Shown: positions 42,078 to 55,200 of the stretch, piece by piece
How positions within the stretch are numbered: the stretch's first letter is position 1
How the letters are laid out: every line of letters starts with the position of its first letter
Assembly (NCBI GenBank): GCA_028752905.1
Contig: JAQNBH010000010.1
Span: 12,960,484 to 13,024,483, forward strand
Length of the DNA: 64,000 bases
From: Cladorhizidae sp. MBARI D1340-BT2
Lineage: Eukaryota > Porifera > Demospongiae > Poecilosclerida > Cladorhizidae
Direction of reading: 5' to 3'
Made by a program: the position numbers and the translations under genes
The notes under the pieces: model-generated
The model's database searches: none
The model's input: the letters and a program-made list of their open reading frames with translations, nothing else
What the model was told of the DNA's origin: nothing

Positions 42078-45000
42078 CAGGGGCGGATCTAGGGGGGGGG
42101 TTGAGGGGGTTGCAACCCCCCCCCCCCCCTTTTGGACAATATTACGATAATAATGATGAGGATAATAATAGTAATAAAATTCCAGAATACTACAATAATA
42201 ATGTACCCTAATGAAATTCAGTTAAAGAGTATGATTTCCTCACTATAGCTTCTTTTAATGAGGCAGTAACATTAAATGAGGCACCAAAATGGCAAATGCA
42301 GATCTGTATTTTTCACTTAACAGCTAAAACCACAGGTGTATACATCAAAAGATGTGCTACCTTTTACTCTCTGGGTCACATGAGCTGAACTCTTGCTCTC
42401 TGGGTCACATGAGCTGAACTTTGGCCTCTGGCAAGCTATCTAGCATATAGTGGATTGAAAGACTCCAAGCAAAATACATTAAAAACCTGTTAAAGAGGTA
42501 AATAGCTAGATTATAATGTGATTATTTGGTTTAATATTATTAAATGGCAAATTTCAGATCTGGAGAGTTTACTCAAGAATGACCAGTGAGCAAGAGGATA
42601 TGCATTGAACCTGATCAGACCTCTATAGTTAAGTGTAGAGAAGATGAAGGTAATGACATCATGGTAGCTGGTCATACACTAGACTTAGGAATAGTTGTGA
42701 AAGAAGCACAGGGTTCATTGGATAACCTAAGGCAATTGGCTAGTAGCATTCCTGACTCAAAGCGGTTCCAGTATCTGTCATCACATTTCAGACCATCAGC
42801 ATCTGAAGCCCTTCAGTCTCATCCAGTCACCAAGCACGGTAAAACCTGGACAGTTTCGTTTCAGATGCACTGGCTCAACCAATTTCCTTGGCTTTGCTAT
42901 AGTAGGAAACTTGAAGGAGGAATTTGTTCTTATTGTATTCTGTTCCCAGAGCCTCCAAACAGACAAAGAGGTGGCGGCACAGGTACAATACCCGGAGTGT
43001 TGGTGCTATCCTCCTATCAGAAGCCATATACGAAAGCACTGGGTAAGGATGGCATTCTTTTGCATCATGAGCGGACTGTCATGCATCAGCATGCTACAGA
43101 AAGAGCTGATTGTTTCAAAACAAACTACTTCACTCCTGATGCCAGAGTTGACTCACATCTCACAAAAGTGAAACAAGAACAAGCAGAAGAAAAAGAGAGA
43201 TTCTGCGTCACATAGTTAATTGTGTTCAGTTTTTAGCTAAGCAAGGCTTACCATTCAGAGGACCAGAGGAGAAGATAAAGTTGATTTTTCGGATGAAACC
43301 ATGAACAGAGGAAACTTTATAGCCATGTTGCAACTCTTGGCTAAAGGAAATAGCACTTTACAACAGCATCTTACTTGCTAGCAAAAATGCTAAATACACC
43401 AGCAAGAACATTCAAAATCAGCTGATTCACATCTATGCCAACAAAGTGAGAGAGAAATTGTGTGACCCTTTGAAAGTGAATAATCTTCCATTCACTATCA
43501 TAGCAGATGAGGTCACCAACCCACATGAAAATCAAGGGATCCTTTCTGTGTGCCTTCGTTATGTAGACTTGTCTGCACCACAAACACCAAAAATAAAGGA
43601 GTGCCTAATCAATTTTGAAAGAGCAAATGCTCCCACTATAGCTAAAAAAATCTTGGAATCTCTTTCACATCCCTCAGTGAATTTAGACCCATCTAAAATC
43701 TGTGGCCAGGCTTACGATGGAGCTGCAGTAATGGCTTCTAAGAAAGCTGGAGTCCAAGCACAGATTTAAAAAATTTCTCCTTCAGCTATTTATACACATT
43801 GCTTCTCTCATTGTCTGAATCTTTCTATTGCTGCTTCTTGTAGACTTCAAGAAGTGAGAAATCTTATTGGTGTAATAAATGAATCATTCTTGTTTCTGAA
43901 CAAAAGTCCTAAGCGGCAACGCTTTTTTGAGCGTACAGTTAAAGCATACATGCCAGAATCACATCCCATTCTAAACTTCCTGGATTATGCAAAACACGCT
44001 GGGTAGAATGCCACATATGTTTCGACGTTTTTCATGAGCTATATGAGTGCCTTGTTACTCTATTGGATGCCATTCTGTTACCAGATGATCATCCAGCTCT
44101 GCTTGAAGATGATTAGAACTGGAAGTGGGATAAAGAAACAAAAGTAAAAGCACAAGGGTTGAAATCTTCCCTTGGTTCTTTTCAGACCATAGCTGTTTTC
44201 ATTGCAACGAAAAATGTCCTTGATGAAGTCAAAGTTTTAGCTTCTAAGTTGCAAAAGAGAGACCAAGATATTCTTGATGCTCACAAAATGGTAGGCACTG
44301 TCATTGAGAGTATCAAGTTCACCAGAACAAACATCAGTACAATTTTCAGCAAATGGTATGAGGAGATTCTTAAACTTGCTGACAGTGTGGGATCATCTGC
44401 TAGTATTCATAGGAAAACTAGTCTTCAAAGGAATAGGAGTAATACTCCTAGCGATAGTCCTGAAGAGTTCTACAAGAGAACTATAGCTATTCCTCTCTTA
44501 GATTCTTTCCTTAGTCAGATGAGTGAAAGATTTACATCCGATAAAAGGTATATTCAAGGGCTTCTCTGCCTCATACCTTCTGTTAATGATGCTGATTTGA
44601 ACTTAGCAAGTTTGTTACATTGGTAACACGATCTCCCTTTCCCTAAATCTCTCTGTAATGAGCTAGAAAGATGGAAACGACTTTGGCAAAACCAAGAGAT
44701 CCAAGGTGGTACACTTCCTGACAATTTACTTTTAGCTCTTGGTGCTTGCGACAAGGACTCATTTCCCAACATCCACCAACTTCTTACAATTGCATGTACC
44801 TTACCAATTACGAGTGCTGAAGCGGAGAGGTCATTTTCCTTATTGAGAAGGCTGAAAACCTGTTTACGATCAACAATGACTGACGACCGTTTATCCGACT
44901 TGTCAATGATTGCTATTCACCATGGCGAAGGAGTTACAACTGAAGAAATCTGTCAAAAATTTGTAAGGACATATCCGAGAAGACTCTTTAATGCTTCTTT

Positions 45001-45155
45001 GTTTGATTAAATGTTTACAATTGTACTTACCTGTGATTGTAATTTAAAAAAATGTGTTAATAAGACATTTAATTAAAGGGTGTGGTTTTGGGTGTATTTT
45101 TGGGGAGAGCTTATAAACAACCCCCTCCTATCATAATAACCTAGATCCGCCCCTG
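42078..45155 (+). mobile_element. hAT transposon copy TE2 (3078 bp, non-autonomous)
   Basis: Same 16-bp TIRs as TE1 (42078-42093, 45140-45155) and the same TGCTC duplication at 42073-42077 and 45156-45160. Insertion is at the identical base of the monomer. It is nearly identical to TE1 outside the homopolymers and a few substitutions, and shares TE1's private TAA at the equivalent of 39092. It shares with TE4, not TE1, the change GAG to GGG at the equivalent of 38862. Confidence 0.96.
42583..45010 (+). pseudogene. Broken hAT transposase in TE2
   Basis: The same domains and four frameshifts as the TE1 copy, displaced by 4675 bp: zinc finger about 42865-42945, catalytic Asp codons at 43506 and 43716, RW motif at 43997, Glu at 44825, terminal TAA 45008-45010. 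Shared stops are TAG 44114 and TAA 44624, and TAA 43767 is shared with TE1 only. Coding differences from TE1 are few (P for Q in the RPSASE stretch, T for A and G for R around the Gly-rich loop, G for E in the HENQ stretch). It cannot make a full transposase. Confidence 0.92.
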
Positions 45156-46811
45156 TGCTCATAACCATTGAGAGCCAACTTGATTGATGCAGGAGAACTG
45201 GAGTCATCCCTATGTACTCATAACCATTGAGAGCCATCTTGATTGATGCAGGAGAACTGGAGTCATCCCTATGTACTCATAACCATTGAGAGCCATCTTG
45301 ATTGATGCAGGAGAACTGGAGTCATCCCTATGTGCTCATAACCATTGAGAGCCATCTTGATTGATGCAGGAGAACTGGAGTCATCCCTATGTGCTCATAA
45401 CCATTGAGAGCCATCTTGATTGATGCAGGAGAACTGGAGTCATCGCTATGTGCTCATAACCATTGAGAGCCATCTTGATTGATGCAGGAGAACTGGAGTC
45501 ATCGCTATGTGCTCATAACCATTGAGAGCCATCTTGATTGATGCAGGAGAACTGGAGTCATCCCTATGTGCTAATAACCATTGAGAGCCATCTTGATTGA
45601 TGCAGGAGAACTGGAGTCATCCCTATGTGCTCATAGCCATTGAGAGCCATCTTGATTGATGCAGGAGAACTGGAGTCATCCCTATGTACTCATAACCATT
45701 GAGAGCCATCTTGATTGATGCAGGAGAACTGGAGTCATCCCTATGTGCTCATAACCATTGAGAGCCATCTTGATTGATGCAGGAGAACTGGAGTCATCCC
45801 TATGTGCTCATAACCATTGAGAGCCATCTTGATTGATGCAGTAGAACTGGAGTCATCCCTATGTGCTCATAACCATTGAGAGCCATCTTGATTGATGCAG
45901 GAGAACTGGAGTCATCCCTATGTGCTCATAACCATTGAGAGCCTTCTTGATTGATGCAGGAGAACTGGAGTCATCCCTATGTGCTCATAACCATTGAGAG
46001 CCATCTTGATTGATGCAGGAGAACTGGAGTCATCCCTATGTGCTCATAGCCATTGAGAGCCATCTTGATTGATGCAGGAGAACTGGAGTCATCCCTATGT
46101 GCTCATAACCATTGAGAGCCATCTTGATTGATGCAGGAGAACTGGAGTCATCCCTATGTGCTCATAACCATTGAGAGCCTTCTTGATTGATGCAGGAGAA
46201 CTCGAGTCATCCCATGTACTCATAACCATTGAGAGCCATCTTGATTGATGCAGGAGAACTGGAGTCATCCCTATGTGCTCATAACCATTGAGAGCCAACT
46301 TGATTGATGCAGGAGAACTGGAGTCATCCCTATGTACTCATAACCATTGAGAGCCAACTTGATTGATGCAGGAGAACTGGAGTCATCCCTATGTGCTCAT
46401 AACCATTGAGAGCCATCTTGATTGATGCAGGAGAACTGGAGTCATCCCTATGTACACATAACCATTGAGAGCCATCTTGATTGATGCAGGAGAACTGGAG
46501 TCATCCCTATGTGCTCATAACCATTGAGAGCCATCTTGATTGATGCAGGAGAACTGGAGTCATCCCTATGTGCTCATAGCCATTGAGAGCCATCTTGATT
46601 GATGCAGGAGAACTGGAGTCATCCCTATGTGCTCATAACCATTGAGAGCCATCTTGATTGATGCAGGAGAACTGGAGTCATCCCTATGTACTCATAACCA
46701 TTGAGAGCCATCTTGATTGATGCAGGAGAACTGGAGTCATCCCTATGTGCTCATAACCATTGAGAGCCATCTTGATTGATGCAGGAGAACTGGAGTCATC
46801 CCTATGTGCTC
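45156..46811. repeat. Satellite between TE2 and TE3 (28 monomers)
   Basis: 1656 bp, 28 x 59 plus 4. The 1-bp-deleted marker monomer lies near 46201-46215, 1058 bp from TE2's end and 599 bp from TE3's start; in the first spacer these arms are 940 and 658 bp. The CCTTCTTG/ACTCGAG/ACAATTG monomers that normally precede the element are missing, as if one 59-bp unit was lost there. There is no gene. Confidence 0.97.
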
Positions 46812-47318
46812 CAGGGGCGGATCTAGGGGGGGGGGGTTGAGGGGGTTGCAACCCCCCCCCCCCCTTTTTGGACAATATTACGATAATAATGATGAGGATA
46901 ATAATAGTAATAAAATTCCAGAATACTACAATAATAATGTACCCTAATGAAATTCAGTTAAAGAGTATGATTTCCTCACTATAGCTTCTTTTAATGAGGC
47001 AGTAACATTAAATGAGGCACCAAAATGGCAAATGCAGATCTGTATTTTTCACTTAACAGCTAAAACCACAGGTGTATACATCAAAAGATGTGCTACCTTT
47101 TACTCTCTGGGTCACATGAGCTGAACTCTTGCTCTCTGGGTCACATGAGCTGAACTTTGGCCTCTGGCAAGCTATCTAGCATATAGTGGATTGAAAGACT
47201 CCAAGCAAAATACATTAAAAACCTGTTAAAGAGGTAAATAGCTAGATTATAATGTGATTATTTGGTTTAATATTATTAAATGGCAAATTTCAGATCTGGA
47301 GAGTTTACTCAAGAATGA

Positions 47319-49746
47319 CCAGTGAGCAAGAGGATATGCATTGAACCTGATCAGACCTCTATAGTTAAGTGTAGAGAAGATGAAGGTAATGACATCATGG
47401 TAGCTGGTCATACACTAGACTTAGGAATAGTTGTGAAAGAAGCACAGGGTTCATTGGATAACCTAAGGCAATTGGCTAGTAGCATTCCTGACTCAAAGCG
47501 GTTCCAGTATCTGTCATCACATTTCAGACCATCAGCATCTGAAGCCCTTCAGTCTCATCCAGTCACCAAGCACGGTAAAACCTGGACAGTTTCGTTTCAG
47601 ATGCATTGGCTCAACCAATTTCCTTGGCTTTGCTATAGTAGGAAACTTGAAGGAGGAATTTGTTCTTATTGTATTCTGTTCCCAGAGCCTCCAAACAGAC
47701 AAAGAGGTGGCGGCGCAGGTACAATACCCGGAGTGTTGGTGCTATCCTCCTATCAGAAGCCATATACGAAAGCACTGGGTAAGGATGGCATTCTTTTGCA
47801 TCATGAGCGGACTGTCATGCATCAGCATGCTACAGAAAGAGCTGATTGTTTCAAAACAAACTACTTCACTCCTGATGCCAGAGTTGACTCACATCTCACA
47901 AAAGTGAAACAAGAACAAGCAGAAGAAAAAGAGAGATTCTGCGTCACATAGTTAATTGTGTTCAGTTTTTAGCTAAGCAAGGCTTACCATTCAGAGGACC
48001 AGAGGAGAAGATAAAGTTGATTTTTCGGATGAAACCATGAACAGAGGAAACTTTATAGCCATGTTGCAACTCTTGGCTAAAGGAAATAGCACTTTACAAC
48101 AGCATCTTACTTGCTAGCAAAAATGCTAAATACACCAGCAAGAACATTCAAAATCAGCTGATTCACATCTATGCCAACAAAGTGAGAGAGAAATTGTGTG
48201 ACCCTTTGAAAGTGAATAATCTTCCATTCACTATCATAGCAGATGAGGTCACCAACCCACATGAAAATCAAGAGATCCTTTCTGTGTGCCTTCGTTATGT
48301 AGACTTGTCTGCACCACAAACACCAAAAATAAAGGAGTGCCTAATCAATTTTGAAAGAGCAAATGCTCCCACTATAGCTAAAAAAATCTTGGAATCTCTT
48401 TCACATCCCTCAGTGAATTTAGACCCATCTAAAATCTGTGGCCAGGCTTACGATGGAGCTGCAGTAATGGCTTCTAAGAAAGCTGGAGTCCAAGCACAGA
48501 TTAAAAAAATTTCTCCTTCAGTTATTTATACACATTGCTTCTCTCATTGTCTGAATCTTTCTATTGCTGCTTCTTGTAGACTTCAAGAAGTGAGAAATCT
48601 TATTGGTGTAATAAATGAATCATTCTTGTTTCTGAACAAAAGTCCTAAGCGGCAACGCTTTTTTGAGCGTACAGTTAAAGCATACATGCCAGAATCACAT
48701 CCCATTCTAAACTTCCTGGATTATGCAAAACACGCTGGGTAGAATGCCACATATGTTTCGACGTTTTTCATGAGCTATATGAGTGCCTTGTTACTCTATT
48801 GGATGCCATTCTGTTACCAGATGATCATCCAGCTCTGCTTGAAGATGATTAGAACTGGAAGTGGGATAAAGAAACAAAAGTAAAAGCACAAGGGTTGAAA
48901 TCTTCCCTTGGTTCTTTTCAGACCATAGCTGTTTTCATTGCAACGAAAAATGTCCTTGATGAAGTCAAAGTTTTAGCTTCTAAGTTGCAAAAGAGAGACC
49001 AAGATATTCTTGATGCTCACAAAATGGTAGGCACTGCCATTGAGAGTATCAAGTTCACCAGAACAAACATCAGTACAATTTTCAGCAAATGGTATGAGGA
49101 GATTCTTAAACTTGCTGACAGTGTGGGATCATCTGCTAGTATTCATAGGAAAACTAGTCTTCAAAGGAATAGGAGTAATACTCCTAGCGATAGTCCTGAA
49201 GAGTTCTACAAGAGAACTATAGCTATTCCTCTCTTAGATTCTTTCCTTAGTCAGATGAGTGAAAGATTTACATCCGATAAAAGGTATATTCAAGGGCTTC
49301 TCTGCCTCATACCTTCTGTTAATGATGCTGATTTGAACTTAGCAAGTTTGTTACATTGGTAACACGATCTCCCTTTCCCTAAATCTCTCTGTAATGAGCT
49401 AGAAAGATGGAAACGACTTTGGCAAAACCAAGAGATCCAAGGTGGTACACTTCCTGACAATTTACTTTTAGCTCTTGGTGCTTGCGACAAGGACTCATTT
49501 CCCAACATCCACCAACTTCTTACAATTGCATGTACCTTACCAATTACGAGTGCTGAAGCGGAGAGGTCATTTTCCTTATTGAGAAGGCTGAAAACCTGTT
49601 TACGATCAACAATGACTGACGACCGTTTATCCGACTTGTCAATGATTGCTATTCACCATGGCGAAGGAGTTACAACTGAAGAAATCTGTCAAAAATTTGT
49701 AAGGACATATCCGAGAAGACTCTTTAATGCTTCTTTGTTTGATTAA
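47319..49746 (+). pseudogene. Broken hAT transposase in TE3
   Basis: Offset 9411 bp from TE1. The DUF4371 part stays open for 186 codons (48182-48742) because the TE1/TE2 stop is absent. It contains IIADE (Asp codon 48242), AYDGA (48452), the CFSH motif (48536) and the LNLS stretch after it. The four frameshifts and the stops TAG 48850 and TAA 49360 are shared with the other copies. The terminal TAA (49744-49746) is part of the TTAA into which the MITE inserted, so the reading frame still ends at the same codon. Confidence 0.92.
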
Positions 49747-50427
49747 GGGGGGAATAATGTCAAAAAAATACACCTCGACAATACCTATCATAACTTCCAC
49801 CCACTACCCTCTATCAACATAATTTTTGTACCAAAATGTAGCTTAGATGATAAGCTATTTAATGATGTATTTAACTTTTGTCATATGGCAAAGTGTCAGC
49901 CAGGCAATCCAACTTTTGCCCTGTCCGCAAATTACAAAACCATTAATAATGCTAAGTGGCTGTTAGGTGGTTTATGGTAAGAGTATATGTAGTAGTTTCA
50001 CCTAAACTATTTGAATAAGTTTGATAATGCACCACAGGAGAGGGGGGGGGGGGGGGGGGGGGGAAATCACACACAAACCACATGCAGATATGCTGGTCTA
50101 TACCCAACACATTCTCATAACAGTAAAAATAAAATAGTTTAGGTTAAAGAGCACACAATAAGCATTCTGGTGATATATAAATTATGGAGTTTGGGTGAGA
50201 AATGAGGGAGAAATTTGTGGAAATATGTGGAAATTCTTCTAATCTAATGCGACGCGATTCTTCTTCACACTTGCTGGGTTTCTAATGAAAATAGTGAGTG
50301 CAAAAGCTGTCGTAACTGCATCATAGAATCTTCAAATGTTCTGAAACTTGGAACATTACTTCAATATGAGCATTTAAAATAGTTTGTGAAAAAAGTGAAA
50401 AATTAGCATTTTGACTTTATTCCCCCC
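49747..50427. mobile_element. TTAA-flanked MITE nested in TE3 (681 bp)
   Basis: Present only in TE3. The ends are inverted repeats of 19 bp with one mismatch: GGGGGGAATAATGTCAAAA on the left and, reverse-complemented, GGGGGGAATAAAGTCAAAA on the right. It is flanked by TTAA at 49743-49746 and 50428-50431, whereas the sibling elements have a single TTAA there. The interior is AT-rich with no recognisable protein. TTAA target duplication is known for piggyBac and Kolobok superfamilies; the G-rich termini do not look like classical piggyBac ends, so Kolobok-like is a guess. The relevant transposase must be elsewhere in the genome. Confidence 0.88.
50042..50063 (+). repeat. G22 homopolymer inside the MITE
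   Basis: Twenty-two consecutive G residues preceded by CAGGAGA and followed by AAATCACAC. A tract this long can fold into G-quadruplex structures and is prone to length errors, so its exact length should be treated with caution. Confidence 0.85.
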
Positions 50428-50575
50428 TTAAATGTTTACAATTGTACTTACCTGTGATTGTAATTTAAAAAAATGTGTTAATAAGACATTTAATTAAAGG
50501 GTGTGGTTTGGGTGTATTTTTGGGGAGAGCTTATAAACAACCCCCTCCTATCATAATAACCTAGATCCGCCCCTG

Positions 50576-52290
50576 TGCTCATAACCATTGAGAGCCAACT
50601 TGATTGATGCAGGAGAACTGGAGTCATCCCTATGTACTCATAACCATTGAGAGCCATCTTGATTGATGCAGGAGAACTGGAGTCATCCCTATGTACTCAT
50701 AACCATTGAGAGCCATCTTGATTGATGCAGGAGAACTGGAGTCATCCCTATGTGCTCATAACCATTGAGAGCCATCTTGATTGATGCAGGAGAACTGGAG
50801 TCATCCCTATGTGCTCATAACCATTGAGAGCCATCTTGATTGATGCAGGAGAACTGGAGTCATCCCTATGTGCTCATAACCATTGAGAGCCATCTTGATT
50901 GATGCAGGAGAACTGGAGTCATCGCTATGTGCTCATAACCATTGAGAGCCATCTTGATTGATGCAGGAGAACTGGAGTCATCCCTATGTGCTAATAACCA
51001 TTGAGAGCCATCTTGATTGATGCAGGAGAACTGGAGTCATCCCTATGTGCTCATAGCCATTGAGAGCCATCTTGATTGATGCAGGAGAACTGGAGTCATC
51101 CCTATGTACTCATAACCATTGAGAGCCATCTTGATTGATGCAGGAGAACTGGAGTCATCCCTATGTGCTCATAACCATTGAGAGCCATCTTGATTGATGC
51201 AGGAGAACTGGAGTCATCCCTATGTGCTCATAACCATTGAGAGCCATCTTGATTGATGCAGTAGAACTGGAGTCATCCCTATGTGCTCATAACCATTGAG
51301 AGCCATCTTGATTGATGCAGGAGAACTGGAGTCATCCCTATGTGCTCATAACCATTGAGAGCCTTCTTGATTGATGCAGGAGAACTGGAGTCATCCCTAT
51401 GTGCTCATAACCATTGAGAGCCATCTTGATTGATGCAGGAGAACTGGAGTCATCCCTATGTGCTCATAGCCATTGAGAGCCATCTTGATTGATGCAGGAG
51501 AACTGGAGTCATCCCTATGTGCTCATAACCATTGAGAGCCATCTTGATTGATGCAGGAGAACTGGAGTCATCCCTATGTGCTCATAACCATTGAGAGCCT
51601 TCTTGATTGATGCAGGAGAACTCGAGTCATCCCATGTACTCATAACCATTGAGAGCCATCTTGATTGATGCAGGAGAACTGGAGTCATCTCTATGTGCTC
51701 ATAACCATTGAGAGCCAACTTGATTGATGCAGGAGAACTGGAGTCATCCCTATGTACTCATAACCATTGAGAGCCAACTTGATTGATGCAGGAGAACTGG
51801 AGTCATCCCTATGTGCTCATAACCATTGAGAGCCATCTTGATTGATGCAGGAGAACTGGAGTCATCCCTATGTACACATAACCATTGAGAGCCATCTTGA
51901 TTGATGCAGGAGAACTGGAGTCATCCCTATGTGCTCATAACCATTGAGATCCATCTTGATTGATGCAGGAGAACTGGAGTCATCCCTATGTGCTCATAGC
52001 CATTGAGAGCCATCTTGATTGATGCAGGAGAACTGGAGTCATCCCTATGTGCTCATAACCATTGAGAGCCATCTTGATTGATGCAGGAGAACTGGAGTCA
52101 TCCCTATGTACTCATAACCATTGAGAGCCATCTTGATTGATGCAGGAGAACTGGAGTCATCCCTATGTGCTCATAACCATTGAGAGCCTTCTTGATTGAT
52201 GCAGGAGAACTCGAGTCATCCCTATGTACTCATAACAATTGAGAGCCATCTTGATTGATGCAGGAGAACTGGAGTCATCCCTATGTGCTC
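50576..52290. repeat. Satellite between TE3 and TE4 (29 monomers)
   Basis: 1715 bp, 29 x 59 plus 4. The 1-bp-deleted marker monomer is near 51621-51635, 1058 bp from TE3's end (as in the second spacer) and 658 bp from TE4's start (as in the first spacer). It is therefore a left arm of one type joined to a right arm of the other. There is no gene. Confidence 0.97.
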
Positions 52291-55200
52291 CAGGGGCGGA
52301 TCTAGGGGGGGGGTTGAGGGGGTTGCAACCCCCCCCCCTTTTGGACAATATTACGATAATAATGATGAGGATAATAATAGTAATAAAATTCCAGAATACT
52401 ACAATAATAATGTACCCTAATGAAATTCAGTTAAAGAGTATGATTTCCTCACTATAGCTTCTTTTAATGAGGCAGTAACATTAAATGAGGCACCAAAATG
52501 GCAAATGCAGATCTGTATTTTTCACTTAACAGCTAAAACCACAGGTGTATACATCAAAAGATGTGCTACCTTTTACTCTCTGGGTCACATGAGCTGAACT
52601 CTTGCTCTCTGGGTCTCATGAGCTGAACTTTGGCCTCTGGCAAGCTATCTAGCATATAGTGGATTGAAAGACTCCAAGCAAAATACATTAAAAACCTGTT
52701 AAAGAGGTAAATAGCTAGATTATAATGTGATTATTTGGTTTAATATTATTAAATGGCAAATTTCAGATCTGGAGAGTTTACTCAAGAATGACCAGTGAGC
52801 AAGAGGATATGCATTGAACCTGATCAGACCTCTATAGTTAAGTGTAGAGAAGATGAAGGTAATGACATCATGGTAGCTGGTCATACACTAGACTTAGGAA
52901 TAGTTGTGAAAGAAGCACAGGGTTCATTGGATAACCTAAGGCAATTGGCTAGTAGCATTCCTGACTCAAAGCGGTTCCAGTATCTGTCATCACATTTCAG
53001 ACCATCAGCATCTGAAGCCCTTCAGTCTCATCCAGTCACCAAGCACGGTAAAACCTGGACAGTTTCGTTTCAGATGCACTGGCTCAACCAATTTCCTTGG
53101 CTTTGCTATAGTAGGAAACTTGAAGGAGGAATTTGTTCTTATTGTATTCTGTTCCCAGAGCCTCCAAACAGACAAAGAGGTGGCGGCGCAGGTACAATAC
53201 CCGGAGTGTTGGTGCTATCCTCCTATCAGAAGCCATATACGAAAGCACTGGGTAAGGATGGCATTCTTTTGCATCATGAGCGGACTGTCATGCATCAGCA
53301 TGCTACAGAAAGAGCTGATTGTTTCAAAACAAACTACTTCACTCCTGATGCCAGAGTTGACTCACATCTCACAAAAGTGAAACAAGAACAAGCAGAAGAA
53401 AAAGAGAGATTCTGCGTCACATAGTTAATTGTGTTCAGTTTTTAGCTAAGCAAGGCTTACCATTCAGAGGACCAGAGGAGAAGATAAAGTTGATTTTTCG
53501 GATGAAACCATGAACAGAGGAAACTTTATAGCCATGTTGCAACTCTTGGCTAAAGGAAATAGCACTTTACAACAGCATCTTACTTGCTAGCAAAAATGCT
53601 AAATACACCAGCAAGAACATTCAAAATCAGCTGATTCACATCTATGCCAACAAAGTGAGAGAGAAATTGTGTGACCCTTTGAAAGTGAATAATCTTCCAT
53701 TCACTATCATAGCAGATGAGGTCACCAACCCACATGAAAATCAAGGGATCCTTTCTGTGTGCCTTCGTTATGTAGACTTGTCTGCACCACAAACACCAAA
53801 AATAAAGGAGTGCCTAATCAATTTTGAAAGAGCAAATGCTCCCACTATAGCTAAAAAAATCTTGGAATCTCTTTCACATCCCTCAGTGAATTTAGACCCA
53901 TCTAAAATCTGTGGCCAGGCTTACGATGGAGCTGCAGTAATGGCTTCTAAGAAAGCTGGAGTCCAAGCACAGATTAAAAAAATTTCTCCTTCAGCTATTT
54001 ATACACATTGCTTCTCTCATTGTCTGAATCTTTCTATTGCTGCTTCTTGTAGACTTCAAGAAGTGAGAAATCTTATTGGTGTAATAAATGAATCATTCTT
54101 GTTTCTGAACAAAAGTCCTAAGCGGCAACGCTTTTTTGAGCGTACAGTTAAAGCATACATGCCAGAATCACATCCCATTCTAAACTTCCTGGATTATGCA
54201 AAACACGCTGGGTAGAATGCCACATATGTTTCGACGTTTTTCATGAGCTATATGAGTGCCTTGTTACTCTATTGGATGCCATTCTGTTACCAGATGATCA
54301 TCCAGCTCTGCTTGAAGATGATTAGAACTGGAAGTGGGATAAAGAAACAAAAGTAAAAGCACAAGGGTTGAAATCTTCCCTTGGTTCTTTTCAGACCATA
54401 GCTGTTTTCATTGCAACGAAAAATGTCCTTGATGAAGTCAAAGTTTTAGCTTCTAAGTTGCAAAAGAGAGACCAAGATATTCTTGATGCTCACAAAATGG
54501 TAGGCACTGTCATTGAGAGTATCAAGTTCACCAGAACAAACATCAGTACAATTTTCAGCAAATGGTATGAGGAGATTCTTAAACTTGCTGACAGTGTGGG
54601 ATCATCTGCTAGTATTCATAGGAAAACTAGTCTTCAAAGGAATAGGAGTAATACTCCTAGCGATAGTCCTGAAGAGTTCTACAAGAGAACTATAGCTATT
54701 CCTCTCTTAGATTCTTTCCTTAGTCAGATGAGTGAAAGATTTACATCCGATAAAAGGTATATTCAAGGGCTTCTCTGCCTCATACCTTCTGTTAATGATG
54801 CTGATTTGAACTTAGCAAGTTTGTTACATTGGTAACACGATCTCCCTTTCCCTAAATCTCTCTGTAATGAGCTAGAAAGATGGAAACGACTTTGGCAAAA
54901 CCAAGAGATCCAAGGTGGTACACTTCCTGACAATTTACTTTTAGCTCTTGGTGCTTGCGACAAGGACTCATTTCCCAACATCCACCAACTTCTTACAATT
55001 GCATGTACCTTACCAATTACGAGTGCTGAAGCGGAGAGGTCATTTTCCTTATTGAGAAGGCTGAAAACCTGTTTACGATCAACAATGACTGACGACCGTT
55101 TATCCGACTTGTCAATGATTGCTATTCACCATGGCGAAGGAGTTACAACTGAAGAAATCTGTCAAAAATTTGTAAGGACATATCCGAGAAGACTCTTTAA

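Larger units (their letters stand above)
46812..50575 (+). mobile_element. hAT transposon copy TE3 (3764 bp, with nested MITE)
   Basis: TIRs at 46812-46827 and 50560-50575; TGCTC duplication at 46807-46811 and 50576-50580. Without the 681-bp nested element and its 4-bp duplication it is 3079 bp, matching its siblings. Private changes include V for A before IYT, A for V in the MVGTA stretch, and one T fewer in the 3' GGTTTGGG tract. At the site of TE1/TE2's extra TAA it retains AAA. Confidence 0.96.
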
